Below are positions 15,986-23,830 of a stretch of DNA of 40,666 bases, piece after piece. The first letter of the stretch is position 1, and each line of letters begins with the position of its first letter. Both the position numbers and the translations under genes were made by a program. The notes below the pieces were generated by a model that was given only the letters and a program-made list of their open reading frames with translations, ran no database searches and had not been told where the DNA came from. The stretch is from Marininema halotolerans (lineage in GTDB: Bacteria; Bacillota; Bacilli; Thermoactinomycetales; DSM-45169), in NCBI RefSeq assembly GCF_900116235.1, contig NZ_FPAA01000018.1, positions 1 through 40,666 of the forward strand, written 5' to 3'.

Positions 15986-16450
15986 ATGGGAAGTCAGTAT
16001 GCAATTTTTGATTGTAGTCAGTTTGTTACCTTCGATACGTCGAAACCAAAGTATGAGAAGAAGTTAAGGAGAGACCTTTCTAACCTTGGTTTTAAGGCGA
16101 TTAAGAGAAAAAAAGAGATGGAATCCGTTAAGTTGAACTATGGAAAAGAAGAATGGCATGAATATGTGCTAGAAATGGTTGATGAGGAGTATATGGGTAA
16201 TTTAGGATTTGATGAGTGGCCAGAAATAGAGGAAGTGCCGAATGCTATAAAAAAATTGGTGGATGTATTAAGAGAGTATGTAGATAACGAGTGGGTAGAC
16301 AATCTTGCATTGATTTTTATAGACTATGCCTCAGAAGACATCAACGATGATGAGGTTGATAGAGAGAAAGCGGCAAGCCATGAGATATTAGATGTATTGT
16401 ATGAGCATCAATACGATCAAGTTCTAATAATGAACATTGTAAAATCGTAA
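15986..16450 (+). CDS. FDCSQF-family immunity protein (intact)
   Basis: 154 residues; AATGAGGAG precedes the ATG and overlaps the toxin stop. Pattern IFDCSQFVTFDTSKPKYEKK, LRRDLSNLGFKA, VKLNYGKEEWHEYVLEMVDE, DEWPEIEEVPNAIKKLVDVL and YEHQYDQVLIMNIV. It sits 9 bases after the remnant toxin and is most likely its immunity protein. The sequence is very close to the broken copy at 8008, more distant from 12180. Confidence 0.8.
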   Translation: MGSQYAIFDCSQFVTFDTSKPKYEKKLRRDLSNLGFKAIKRKKEMESVKLNYGKEEWHEYVLEMVDEEYMGNLGFDEWPEIEEVPNAIKKLVDVLREYVDNEWVDNLALIFIDYASEDINDDEVDREKAASHEILDVLYEHQYDQVLIMNIVKS

Positions 16451-16582
16451 GAAATGCTTTTAAATCTTCGTTTCGTGGGGATAAAATCCAACGCAAAGTT
16501 TTTCTAAAACCCAAAATAAAATAAGGGATTGTTGTATCCATGTATTTATTAGCTGGCTACTATTTAAAGGTAGTGATCATAA

Positions 16583-17197
16583 ATGAGTAAAATATATCTC
16601 GATAATATCAATTGGATGGGTGGATATTATGAATTATCTATGGAATTTAATCCAACCGGAAACGATATTAGAATTCATGACGCAATGGCTGCTCTTATTA
16701 AAAGCGATATAATTCATGGCATCTGGTACGAGAAGGGTAGTTACTCGAAGAAATCCATTGAGCTGCCCATTGATTTAAATGAATTCGGAAAGACTTGCTA
16801 TGTTGCTGTCGAAATTAATGACTATATAGTAGATTGTAAAGTAATAATAACGAGAATTGAGGACGAGTCTGATTGGATAGATATATTAATATCGCAAAGT
16901 GTACTTGAAAAAATATATTCATATCAATATCCTTTGTTATACTCGTTAAATCCATGGTTGTTCAAGGTAGATCATTTATTTATAACTTTAGCTAAGGATA
17001 TCTTTCAGGAATCACCGTTTGATTTTGCAATGATTGGAGAAGATGCAAGTGGTTTAACAAACCAACAAGAGTTAAGTATTCAGCAGATATACAAGGAGAA
17101 TTTCTTATTACCTCGTAAGTTATATGAAAAATTAGATTTGAAGAATGAAGGTGAAAAAATATCAAATGAGTTGAGGTTATACAGGTTTAAGGAATAG
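16583..17197 (+). CDS. probable immunity protein, unassigned family
   Basis: 204 residues; only a modest AAAGGTAG upstream. Strand-rich N-terminal half (YYELSMEFNPTGNDIRIHDA, CYVAVEINDYIVDCKVIITR) and a helical C-terminal half with SLNPWLFKVDHLFITLAKDI. No family recognised, no membrane segment. Position in the island is the only functional hint. Confidence 0.6.
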   Translation: MSKIYLDNINWMGGYYELSMEFNPTGNDIRIHDAMAALIKSDIIHGIWYEKGSYSKKSIELPIDLNEFGKTCYVAVEINDYIVDCKVIITRIEDESDWIDILISQSVLEKIYSYQYPLLYSLNPWLFKVDHLFITLAKDIFQESPFDFAMIGEDASGLTNQQELSIQQIYKENFLLPRKLYEKLDLKNEGEKISNELRLYRFKE

Positions 17198-17476
17198 TTC
17201 ATGTGGGATCCTGAAAAGAAATTTATTAGGATGGCTACGAGAATCATTAGTTAGCCTATTCCATTGCTCATCCTATTCATATCCTTACGGCGATATGGAC
17301 GCCAGAAACGATATAGAAGGAGCCAAGAGTGAGGTAAAAGCAAGTAGCCCCTACCCATTCCAATATCCCTTAGATACATCCAATAAAATAGTAAGTACAG
17401 GAAAGAGTTGATTTTTCTCGATCATGGTATCGTACGATACCTGATACGATTATCAATTTAAATGGGGTGTGATTGA
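17198..17476 (+). other. gene-free stretch with an open scrap
   Basis: From about 17262 to 17411 a frame without ATG reads HCSSYSYPYGDMDARNDIEG and YPFQYPLDTSNKIVSTGKS. It may be a toxin piece, but nothing recognisable supports that. Confidence 0.25.
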
Positions 17477-18133
17477 TTGGAATATATAAAAGCAAAGTGG
17501 ATTCATGATTTAAAAAATGAACCGATTTTTTACTATATGGAAGTAGATCCGGAAGGTTATGAAAAAAGGAAGATCGTCTTGTATGAAGATGAGAAAGTAG
17601 AATATGCTTCTGAAGAAGTAGAGAAAGGAGCTTTTTTATCACCAGTACCTGTAGGAACAGTTGAGGAAATCGACTCAGATCCAGAATGTGAGGCTGAGAG
17701 AATTTCTCACAAAGAATTCAATGAAATGTGGAGTATGAAGGTTGGATCCATGTGGATAAACTTTTTAGATAACCCTCTTCCTATATCAAAACTATACAAT
17801 AATAATATACCTTCCTTGGATAGGGTTCGAATAGTTAAACTTTCATCAATTAATAAAAATGCACTTAACATTATTATTCAATTTAATAAGTTGCCAGAAC
17901 CTTTGCCTCCCAGATGGAAATTGAATAACTATAATCAAGCTTTTATGGGGATTATTTTATATAACGTATCTGAATTCGAATTGGATGGTTGGAACAGTAT
18001 GAATACTTCAAAGGTCACGTTTTCTAACTGCAGCGATGGAAAATTAAGTTTAGAAATAACGTCTAAAACATTTGAAGTTAGATGTAAATTTGATTGCGTA
18101 AATATTTCGAGAACATGGGGCGATAAAGTATAA
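17477..18133 (+). CDS. DUF6881-Imm50 fusion immunity protein
   Basis: 218 residues with a TTG start behind TGGGGTG. Residues 1-90 match DUF6881: MEYIKAKWIHDLKNEPIFYY, KRKIVLYEDEKVEYA, GAFLSPVPVGTVEEIDSDPE and FNEMW. From residue 95, MWINFLDNPLPISKLYNN, IPSLDRVRIVKLSS and PPRWKLNNYNQAFMGIIL with LDGW match Imm50. Both are known immunity families, normally separate. The join is in frame with no stop. A free Imm50 relative follows at 18180. The fusion may protect against two toxins. Confidence 0.78.
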   Translation: MEYIKAKWIHDLKNEPIFYYMEVDPEGYEKRKIVLYEDEKVEYASEEVEKGAFLSPVPVGTVEEIDSDPECEAERISHKEFNEMWSMKVGSMWINFLDNPLPISKLYNNNIPSLDRVRIVKLSSINKNALNIIIQFNKLPEPLPPRWKLNNYNQAFMGIILYNVSEFELDGWNSMNTSKVTFSNCSDGKLSLEITSKTFEVRCKFDCVNISRTWGDKV

Positions 18134-18179
18134 GTTGTAATCAAAAACTTCATGAATATTATGATGCGGAGGGATATAT

Positions 18180-18524
18180 ATGTGGATAGAGTATTTAGAT
18201 AACCCCAATGATATAAAAGAATTTTACAATAAAGTTCCTTCCTTATCCAATTCGGTAGTAACTGTGGTGAGTTTTAATACGAAGGGGATAGACATCAGTA
18301 TCGAGTTAACTAAATTTCCGGATTATCCCCCTGTCGAATGGGAAAATTGCAATGTTTTAAACGTGACGCTAGGGTTCAGATCGATTAAGGAAGTAAAGAT
18401 TTCAGGTTGGGAAATACATGATCATTTCAATTTTATTTTTGATAAATCGAAAGATGAAATAATAGTTCGTGGATCTTCAGAAAAGTTTGCATTTAAAATA
18501 ATTTGCCGTGAAATAACTATATAA
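18180..18524 (+). CDS. Imm50 family immunity protein
   Basis: 114 residues: MWIEYLDNPNDIKEFYNKVP, SLSNSVVTVVSFNTKGIDIS, FPDYPPVEWENCNVLNVTLG and VKISGWE, all parallel to the second half of the preceding fusion protein. ATGCGGAGGGATATATATG gives a clear ribosome site. Probably a tandem duplicate of the Imm50 part, diverged to about 35% identity by eye. Confidence 0.78.
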   Translation: MWIEYLDNPNDIKEFYNKVPSLSNSVVTVVSFNTKGIDISIELTKFPDYPPVEWENCNVLNVTLGFRSIKEVKISGWEIHDHFNFIFDKSKDEIIVRGSSEKFAFKIICREITI

Positions 18525-18559
18525 AATAAATATTTTTATATTATTGATTAAAAATAGTT

Positions 18560-19017
18560 GGTAATATAAGACTTCACTTGTTTTCTACAACGGCGATAAG
18601 AAAGAGAATGATCATATTGATGTTTTTGTCGAACTAGAAGATGGGTTTCTATGTTCCCGTAGCCATAGAGCCGTTGGTATCGACCGTGGGATTAAGGACT
18701 TTGCCATTCTAACGGATGAACCAAAGTCAAACCGTCCCAGTATTTCTGTCAGTACGAAAAGAAGTTAGCTTACTCGATTACGGATGCGTTATGGTCAGAG
18801 TTTCTGGGCGAAACGTGGTGAAGGTAGGGAAACAGTTCCCTTCCAGTTAGCGATGCTCCACCTGTGGCCTACCATAATAAAAAGGGAAAGAAACTTAACT
18901 TGCGAAAACATGGACATGCCTGACATGACCTTGTCACCATGCTCGACCAAGATACAATCCACCCAAGAACATCTTGCATGAGGGACTCCGATCATTTGCC
19001 GCTGGGATGGCGGTCTA
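18560..19017 (+). pseudogene. tnpB: tnpB remnant (copy 2), joined to an immunity gene scrap
   Basis: 18575-18650 reads SLVFYNGDKKENDHIDVFVE and LEDGF, probably the start of an immunity gene. It runs in frame into TnpB sequence: AVGIDRGIKDFAILTDE, then decayed pieces of YEKKLA, SITDALWSEF, LGETW and the zinc-ribbon region with many frameshifts and an internal deletion between the two RuvC parts. Much older than the copies at 1 and 34333. Confidence 0.82.
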
Positions 19018-19101
19018 TTCTTGGAAGAAATTATCCTGTTAGTAGACGGGAGTTCCTAATCACTCCTATCTTTTAGTGTTAGCGTAGGGGGTGAGGTTCA
19101 A
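19018..19101 (+). mobile_element. decayed IS605 right end (copy 2)
   Basis: GACGGGAGTTCC, then TTTTAGTGTTAGCGTAGGGGGTGAGGTTCAA correspond position by position to the right ends at 376-457 and 35221-35302, but the hairpin arms no longer pair well. Confidence 0.6.
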
Positions 19102-19120
19102 TTAATAAGGGGGTATTTCA

Positions 19121-19675
19121 TTGGAATCTTATTTGGATATTTGGATACCAGATATACAGGAGAATAAAAATTTTCAGGAGTATCTAGTTAATTTTGGTGG
19201 TGACTTATACAGTAAGGATCCGAAAGAGTATAAATGGACAAATGAAATTCATTTTGAGGTACGACATTTACGAGAGTTATTCATAGATAGTAAAAGAACG
19301 ATTGCGAAGTCAGTGAAGGAGTTTCTTCCTGTGAATTATATTAATTACGATTGGAGTTATATTCATTCTATTATCGATAAAAATGGATGTTCTTCTCTTC
19401 ATGGTGGCGTACAATATCCTGAGAGAGATGTTGCTTTTGCTAGGCATATTTTAGTTATGAATAATCTTATCTATAGAGAAAGTGACATGTATAAGCAAGC
19501 CTCATTAGAAATCTTAATACCCAAATTACTAAGATGCTTTCAAAAATGGGTAGTAGTATATCACAATGTAGATAAAATTGGTTTACGTTCCTTTCAAGCC
19601 AATGATGAAAGAATTGCAGAAGAACTTCGGGAAACAATTAAAATGGATGAAACAAGCTTTGTTAGTTGGAAATGA
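19121..19675 (+). CDS. probable immunity protein, unassigned family
   Basis: 184 residues with a TTG start and AAGGGGG upstream, starting 20 bases after the TnpB right end. Pattern LDIWIPDIQENKNFQEYLVN, NEIHFEVRHLRELFIDS, VQYPERDVAFARHILVMNNL and LLRCFQKWVVVYHNVDKIGL. Soluble, helical. Family not recognised. The element end immediately upstream may have displaced its original promoter. Confidence 0.6.
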   Translation: MESYLDIWIPDIQENKNFQEYLVNFGGDLYSKDPKEYKWTNEIHFEVRHLRELFIDSKRTIAKSVKEFLPVNYINYDWSYIHSIIDKNGCSSLHGGVQYPERDVAFARHILVMNNLIYRESDMYKQASLEILIPKLLRCFQKWVVVYHNVDKIGLRSFQANDERIAEELRETIKMDETSFVSWK

Positions 19676-19890
19676 ATCCAATCTTTCCTATTGACCTTAT
19701 TTACTCCTGAAAGGAATACTATTTTATCTTATGAATAGATGGGATTCGCCAGGTGTTCTATAGAAGGTACCGGAACATGAGAATTTATTGTTGATCCAGA
19801 AAAAATGAGGTAGTACATGGGTTGTTTAAAAAAGGGAAGTGATTTTTCGACTGATAAATAAACAAAAAGGAAATGAAGGAGATTTTTATC

Positions 19891-20049
19891 ATGTTATTTT
19901 CTAATTTAAGATTTTTTCATAACTATGAAGCTCCGCAATTGCCTGGTGAGTTAGTCTACATGAAACATTCTATTGATTTTGAACCGAGGTTGTCGGCGAA
20001 TGCATCGATCTTAATAGATACACTGGAGTTGACTTTGGATGCAGTGTAA
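19891..20049 (+). CDS. short ORF, probably a truncated immunity gene
   Basis: 52 codons behind a good AAGGAGA site: MLFSNLRFFHNYEAPQLPGE, ELVYMKHSIDFEPRLSANAS, ILIDTLELTLDAV. The ending looks cut rather than natural, and the CdiI duplication unit begins at this point (20042), so the rest was probably replaced by that insertion. The preceding 19676-19890 holds only frame scraps such as EFIVDPEKMR and KKGSDFSTDK. Confidence 0.5.
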   Translation: MLFSNLRFFHNYEAPQLPGELVYMKHSIDFEPRLSANASILIDTLELTLDAV

Positions 20050-20548
20050 AGTGAGGGGATTTTCATGGATCTTACAATCGAAGAAATTGAAAGATTGTAC
20101 GGGGTTGAGTATGAAGGCATTGTTGGACCTTACGGCCTTCCAATATGGTATGACGGGATTCGTAAAAAGAAATTGTCAGAGCTCAGGGAAGATGATATCG
20201 CTAGATTGATCAGACAAGATCTCTATGTAGATTATGCGATTGAAGAAGGGCTCAAGCGAGTAAAAGATGACCCTGCTGGAGGTTATAAAGTTGACGGTGA
20301 GATCTTATTAGCATTGGCTAAAATGAAAAAAAAGTATTGGTTAGAATACCCTGCATTAAGAAGGAAGGCCTTCGAGGTTATTCTATTCATTAGAGTGAAT
20401 TATTCGGTAATCAGAGATGATGATTCTCTCATGGAAATCGATAAAATCGATATTTATGAAAGTCTATTTGAAATCGAAAAGAACATCAACATGAAATAGA
20501 GCCCATTGATAGAATCCCCTAATGGAAAACAGTGAACAAAGTCCATCG
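20042..20548 (+). repeat. duplicated CdiI-like gene unit (partner 23813-24308)
   Basis: The unit covers 23 bases before the start (GTGTARAGTGAGGGGATTTTC), the gene, and about 45 bases after it (AGCCCATTGATA, AAACAGTGAA, AAGTCCA). The central part of the genes is nearly identical while the 3' halves differ. Confidence 0.75.
20065..20499 (+). CDS. CdiI-like contact-dependent inhibition immunity protein (copy 1)
   Basis: 144 residues; GTGAGGGG lies upstream. Pattern TIEEIERLYGVEYEG, YDGIRKKKLSELREDDIARL, IRQDLYVDYAIEEGLKRV, GGYKVDGEILLALAKMKKKY, as in the CDI immunity family with the ELxxEDIxRxIxQ helix (Pfam CdiI_3 type). The homologue at 23831 is almost identical up to residue 68 and then differs at about half the positions. 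Likely cytoplasmic, toxin unknown. Confidence 0.75.
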   Translation: MDLTIEEIERLYGVEYEGIVGPYGLPIWYDGIRKKKLSELREDDIARLIRQDLYVDYAIEEGLKRVKDDPAGGYKVDGEILLALAKMKKKYWLEYPALRRKAFEVILFIRVNYSVIRDDDSLMEIDKIDIYESLFEIEKNINMK

Positions 20549-20753
20549 GTTAAGGTGGACCAAAGACATTGTTTAATCGCAGGGTGTTTTTCATTTTGGC
20601 TAGAAAGGGACAGTGCTGTCATAAATAATGAAAAACTTAAGGATTATATAGGGGAGAGTATACGAAGATAGAAAATTTATTGTAAGATAATTTTATTATC
20701 GATTATAATATAGAAGAAGTGAATGAAGAAATCCCCTAGGAGGTAGAGTATAA

Positions 20754-20834
20754 ATGGATGATAGGTTTAAGGGTTGTAGAAGAGATGAAGAGTAAGATGT
20801 CTGGGAGGAAGTGTACGTTGAAACCATCTTTTAG
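20754..20834 (+). pseudogene. internally deleted relic of the GExY small-protein family
   Basis: 27 codons behind CTAGGAGGT: MDDRFKGCRRDEE, stop, DVWEEVYVETIF, stop. The first part matches the start of the protein at 21781 (MDDRYRGRKRGE) and the last part the ends at 22068 and 29518 (WEDIVVEMIF). The middle 60 or so codons have been removed. The rest of 20549-20864 has nothing else recognisable. Confidence 0.65.
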
Positions 20835-20864
20835 TGTAAGTTAATTTAGATAAACCACCCTAAT

Positions 20865-21136
20865 TCAGGCGTGTTGATTAACCTGTTTTTAGAAGTGGAA
20901 AGGAGGCGTGTGAGGGGCAAAAAGAGCTTTGCCATGGACCTAGCGGAGAATTAGATGAGGTCGAGCGTTTAGGGGCAAGGAACATCCTCAAATTCACTTC
21001 CCGAAGGGAGTTTGCCCCTGCTCGTCCTCAAATAATTTGGAGCGGACAGCGCTTTTTTACATCCGCGACAATGGCAAGTCTCTTGTGCTTCCACACATCC
21101 TCCACAATCCAACTTCTGGATAATCAACACGCCTGA
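20865..21136. mobile_element. 272-bp MITE-like element
   Basis: Perfect 16-bp terminal inverted repeats TCAGGCGTGTTGATTA (20865-20880) and its complement (21121-21136), flanked by a 7-bp direct repeat CCCTAAT (20858-20864 and 21137-21143), the expected target duplication. No transposase gene. Inside, AGGGGCAA and TTTGCCCCT make an internal hairpin around CTTCCCGAAGGGAG; on the minus strand a short frame with CGGC and CHCRGCKK may be a transposase scrap. Non-autonomous; parent family not identified. Confidence 0.85.
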
Positions 21137-21247
21137 CCCTAATTACTTTTCTAACAAAAAACGCCAAAGGAATCCCTATAACTATGTTTAATCCAACGGA
21201 TGGAATTAAGCAATTTCATTGGCAATAGTGAGTTGGGGGAGATGAAT

Positions 21248-21514
21248 ATGTATACTCAAAGTCCATGTCCATGCTGTGGGTATCTAACTTTTGATGAAGA
21301 TTCACTAGGGGAGTACGAAATTTGTGCGGTATGCTTTTGGGAAGATGATCCCGTTCAAAGAGAAGATCCAACGTACGCTGGTGGAGCAAATACGATGAGT
21401 TTGGAGCAAGCTCGTAAAAACTTCGCTGAATTTGGTGCCAAATCCCATGAATCTGTGATAAATGTTCGTAATCCTCTTCCTGATCAAATTCCACCTCACA
21501 TAAAGAAAGATTAG
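21248..21514 (+). CDS. CPCC cysteine-rich protein, probable immunity protein
   Basis: 89 residues from ATG 21248, six bases after TTGGGGGAG; the ATG at 21242 abuts that site. CPCCGYLTF at residues 6-14 and CAVCFWEDDPVQ at about 27-38 are the signature of the CPCC domain (PF14206), a probable metal-binding fold. GGANTMSLEQARKNFAEFGA follows, as usual. Such proteins recur in polymorphic-toxin loci; the role is inferred from that context. Confidence 0.82.
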   Translation: MYTQSPCPCCGYLTFDEDSLGEYEICAVCFWEDDPVQREDPTYAGGANTMSLEQARKNFAEFGAKSHESVINVRNPLPDQIPPHIKKD

Positions 21515-21780
21515 GGATAATGAATTTATATATATAAGAGTATTTGTGATGTCTGATATTATAAGAAAATTTGAGTAATATTTTAAAATAAAATGGCGTG
21601 TGAGTGTGCAAAACGTCAGCCTATTTTATTCACAAATACTTAGGAGCACCAAAGCGATGACCACTACATTCTGTCTACTTCCCTTTTGAACGATGTGGGT
21701 AGGGGGGCTTCTCTTTTAGGTGATGGTGGTTTGCCAAGGAGGAAGTGTGGTTGACGAAGATCTTAGGAGGTTCAATTGGA

Positions 21781-22068
21781 ATGGACGATAGATACAGAGG
21801 CCGAAAAAGAGGCGAAAAATATAACTTTGATCTGTTTTTAACCCATTTGCAAATGGGTCATGATATTGAGTTCTCCTATAAAGGTGAACAGTATGCTGCT
21901 TGTCGATCCGGGAGTGATGAAGAAGGTCGGTACGTACTATACCGTTTTTACGATGACGCCTCGGTCCAACATTTTAAGAATGTAGAGTTCCTGCGTGAAA
22001 ATGCTGTTATCAATGGCGAAAAACTTGAAGGTATATGGGAGGTAGTAGAAGTAGATAAAATATTCTAG
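21781..22068 (+). CDS. GExY small-protein family (copy 1), probable immunity protein
   Basis: 95 residues from ATG 21781; TAGGAGGT lies about 10 bases upstream. Pattern FDLFLTHLQMGHDIEFSYKG, EQYAACRSGSDEEGRYVLYR, FYDDASVQHFKNVEFL, GEKLEGIWEVVEVDKIF. Relatives: 26419 (close), 29258, 24448 (nonsense-broken) and the deletion relic at 20754. A small alpha/beta fold is likely. I do not know a family name. Confidence 0.72.
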   Translation: MDDRYRGRKRGEKYNFDLFLTHLQMGHDIEFSYKGEQYAACRSGSDEEGRYVLYRFYDDASVQHFKNVEFLRENAVINGEKLEGIWEVVEVDKIF

Positions 22069-22237
22069 TATATGGGAGGCGTACATCTTTGTCTCAGAAA
22101 TAATATTCCCTTGTTGATGAAGGTAAGTATGTGTTAGAGCACAAAAACAATCCTCCTCGGAACCCATAGACAAAAGGGTTAACAAGAACTGATCTGACTG
22201 AGGGGGTTTGGAGGTAAAGTGTTTCAAAAGGTAAAGG

Positions 22238-22864
22238 ATGGGTTCCATGAATATAGCGCATCAATTAAATAAAGAAGTAGATGGTTTTTGGAATTGGTCA
22301 GGTGTTAATATGTTGAGTGTTGAAAGTGTTTCTTATGAAGTGGATGCGACATTATACCCTGATTGGGAAAAAATCATTGAGCTAACGGATCGTTTGATTT
22401 CTAGTACAACCCATGCTTTCTTAGAAAATGAGATAACTCTTATCCTTACGGTGCTTGGTCTTGATAATGAAGTAGAAGATATACTAAGCCTGTTAGAACA
22501 AAAAATCAGCTATGATAACTTTCGTTTATTGATTGGAGAAGGGGTTAAGTTTCCTCTCTATCATACTCGATGGCAAATTGCAGAGTTGCTCGGGAGAAAG
22601 GATGATCATTCCTTTACTGAACATCTAATTATCTTATTAAACGATAAAAACAAGTATGTTGAGCGAAGGGCTTTAAATTCGATGGCCAGACTGAATTCAA
22701 CTATAGCAAGTAAAGAGGCATACAAAAGGTTGACGGATAAAGATGAGATGATAAGGTATGTAAGCTTTTCAATATTGAAGGAGGATCCCTCAGTTAACAA
22801 AGATCATTTATATTATAAGATGAAAAATGAGACGAGTGAACTTATATTAAATGAAATGAATTGA
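22238..22864 (+). CDS. HEAT-repeat-like probable immunity protein
   Basis: 208 residues. The start may be ATG 22238 (AAAAGG five bases upstream) or 22247 (AAAGGATGG upstream). The first 40 residues carry VESVSYEVDATLYPDWEK; the second half is helical with HTRWQIAELLGRKDD, LLNDKNKYVERRALNSMARL and RYVSFSILKED, the look of HEAT-like repeats. A relic of the VDATxYP region lies at 32822. Immunity role is inferred from context. Confidence 0.65.
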   Translation: MGSMNIAHQLNKEVDGFWNWSGVNMLSVESVSYEVDATLYPDWEKIIELTDRLISSTTHAFLENEITLILTVLGLDNEVEDILSLLEQKISYDNFRLLIGEGVKFPLYHTRWQIAELLGRKDDHSFTEHLIILLNDKNKYVERRALNSMARLNSTIASKEAYKRLTDKDEMIRYVSFSILKEDPSVNKDHLYYKMKNETSELILNEMN

Positions 22865-22915
22865 CCGATATCCAGTCAGGGCCAAAGTAGGTGCTTATTG
22901 ATAGATCATGATGGG

Positions 22916-23038
22916 ATGGAGCAACTTACCTACTTCAAGAAAAATGTCAAAGGTTAGGTAGAGGAGGCCTACGCCTACAGATATGATGCTAACAGAAACC
23001 TCCTCCAACGAAGCAGAAGAGAGAGTAAGCAGATATAA
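22916..23038 (+). pseudogene. Rhs YD-repeat scrap
   Basis: EQLTYFKKNVKG, stop, VEEAYAYRYDANRNLLQRS, stop. YRYDANRNL is a YD repeat of a Rhs/WapA core. Confidence 0.7.
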
Positions 23039-23043
23039 CACCT

Positions 23044-23085
23044 AAAAGGGAGCACTTCACTCTATGAGAGCTCCTTCTTATAATC
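23044..23085. terminator. degenerate third copy of the SMI1-upstream hairpin
   Basis: AAAAGGGAGCACTTCA and TGAGAGCTCCTTCTTATAATC are decayed forms of the arms at 9367 and 11269, followed by the same AGAGTAGAGTACAATAAA leader. Confidence 0.5.
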
Positions 23086-23149
23086 AGAGTAGAGTACAAT
23101 AAACATAACGAGATACAACTTAGAATTACTGGTATGGGAGGAATCAGCG

Positions 23150-23602
23150 ATAAACAAACAGGAAATGATCGCACAGATGATGAGGGATTACGCGGTAAAG
23201 GGTGAGGGCTATTTCGACCCAATGCCCGAGAGTAAATTAAAAGAAGCGGAAGCGTTGTTAGAGGTCGATTTCCCAAATAGTTACAAATGGTATATTCAGA
23301 ACTATGGTCATGGAGGCGTTGGGGGGGTAGAGATCTTAGGGATCGCCCAAATTGCTATGCCTGTCGTGGAGGAAACTGTTCATTACAGACAGCATGGATT
23401 GCCTCCACAGTATGTTGTCGTTGAGGATTGTGGCGAATATGTGTACTGTTTGGATACATCCCGAATGGAGAATGGGGAGTGCCCTATAATAAACTGGGCA
23501 ATATGGGAGCCCATCCCTATCGATGAGTTTGACGATTTCTATAGTTTTTTGGCAGATCACTTCCAAGAAGCAATTGATAATTTGGATGACGATGAGTTGT
23601 AA
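23150..23602 (+). pseudogene. SMI1/KNR4 immunity gene with lost start codon (copy 7)
   Basis: The frame is fully open over 150 codons, but the codon that is ATG in the other copies is ATA (23150-23152). The ribosome site GGGAGGAAT fits only this position; the next ATG (23165) lies 20 or more bases further on. Translation may be weak rather than absent, since ATA can initiate poorly. The core is intact (SYKWYIQNYGHGG, QYVVVEDCGEYVYCLDT, ECPIINW). Long identity with copy 1 at 3484. Confidence 0.75.
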
Positions 23603-23636
23603 TTACTATAAAATGCTCCTCTTCCCTCATGTAAAA

Positions 23637-23746
23637 GGGTGCTGTGACGTGTTACTATGACACAGGAGAGCGTGGTTTGCAATTTTGAGGTCCAAGATAA
23701 CTATACGTACTTTGTTTCGTATAGGCAGTTCTTAGTGCATGGATGA
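23637..23746 (+). pseudogene. Hint domain remnant
   Basis: One frame reads VVCNFEVQDNYTYFVSYRQF and LVHG before a stop. It is the same Hint end as elsewhere with several substitutions, so an older relic. Confidence 0.72.
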
Positions 23747-23830
23747 ATAATGTATCAATGTGATTGAATCAGGAGCACGACAATAAGTGTGGATGCTCTT
23801 TTCTACAGTGTGTAGAGTGAGGGGATTTTC

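Noticed and set aside
21216-21611. Minus-strand 131-codon frame opposite the CPCC gene
   Set aside because: Composition is that of an antisense shadow, and the plus strand has a clear CPCC domain with ribosome site.
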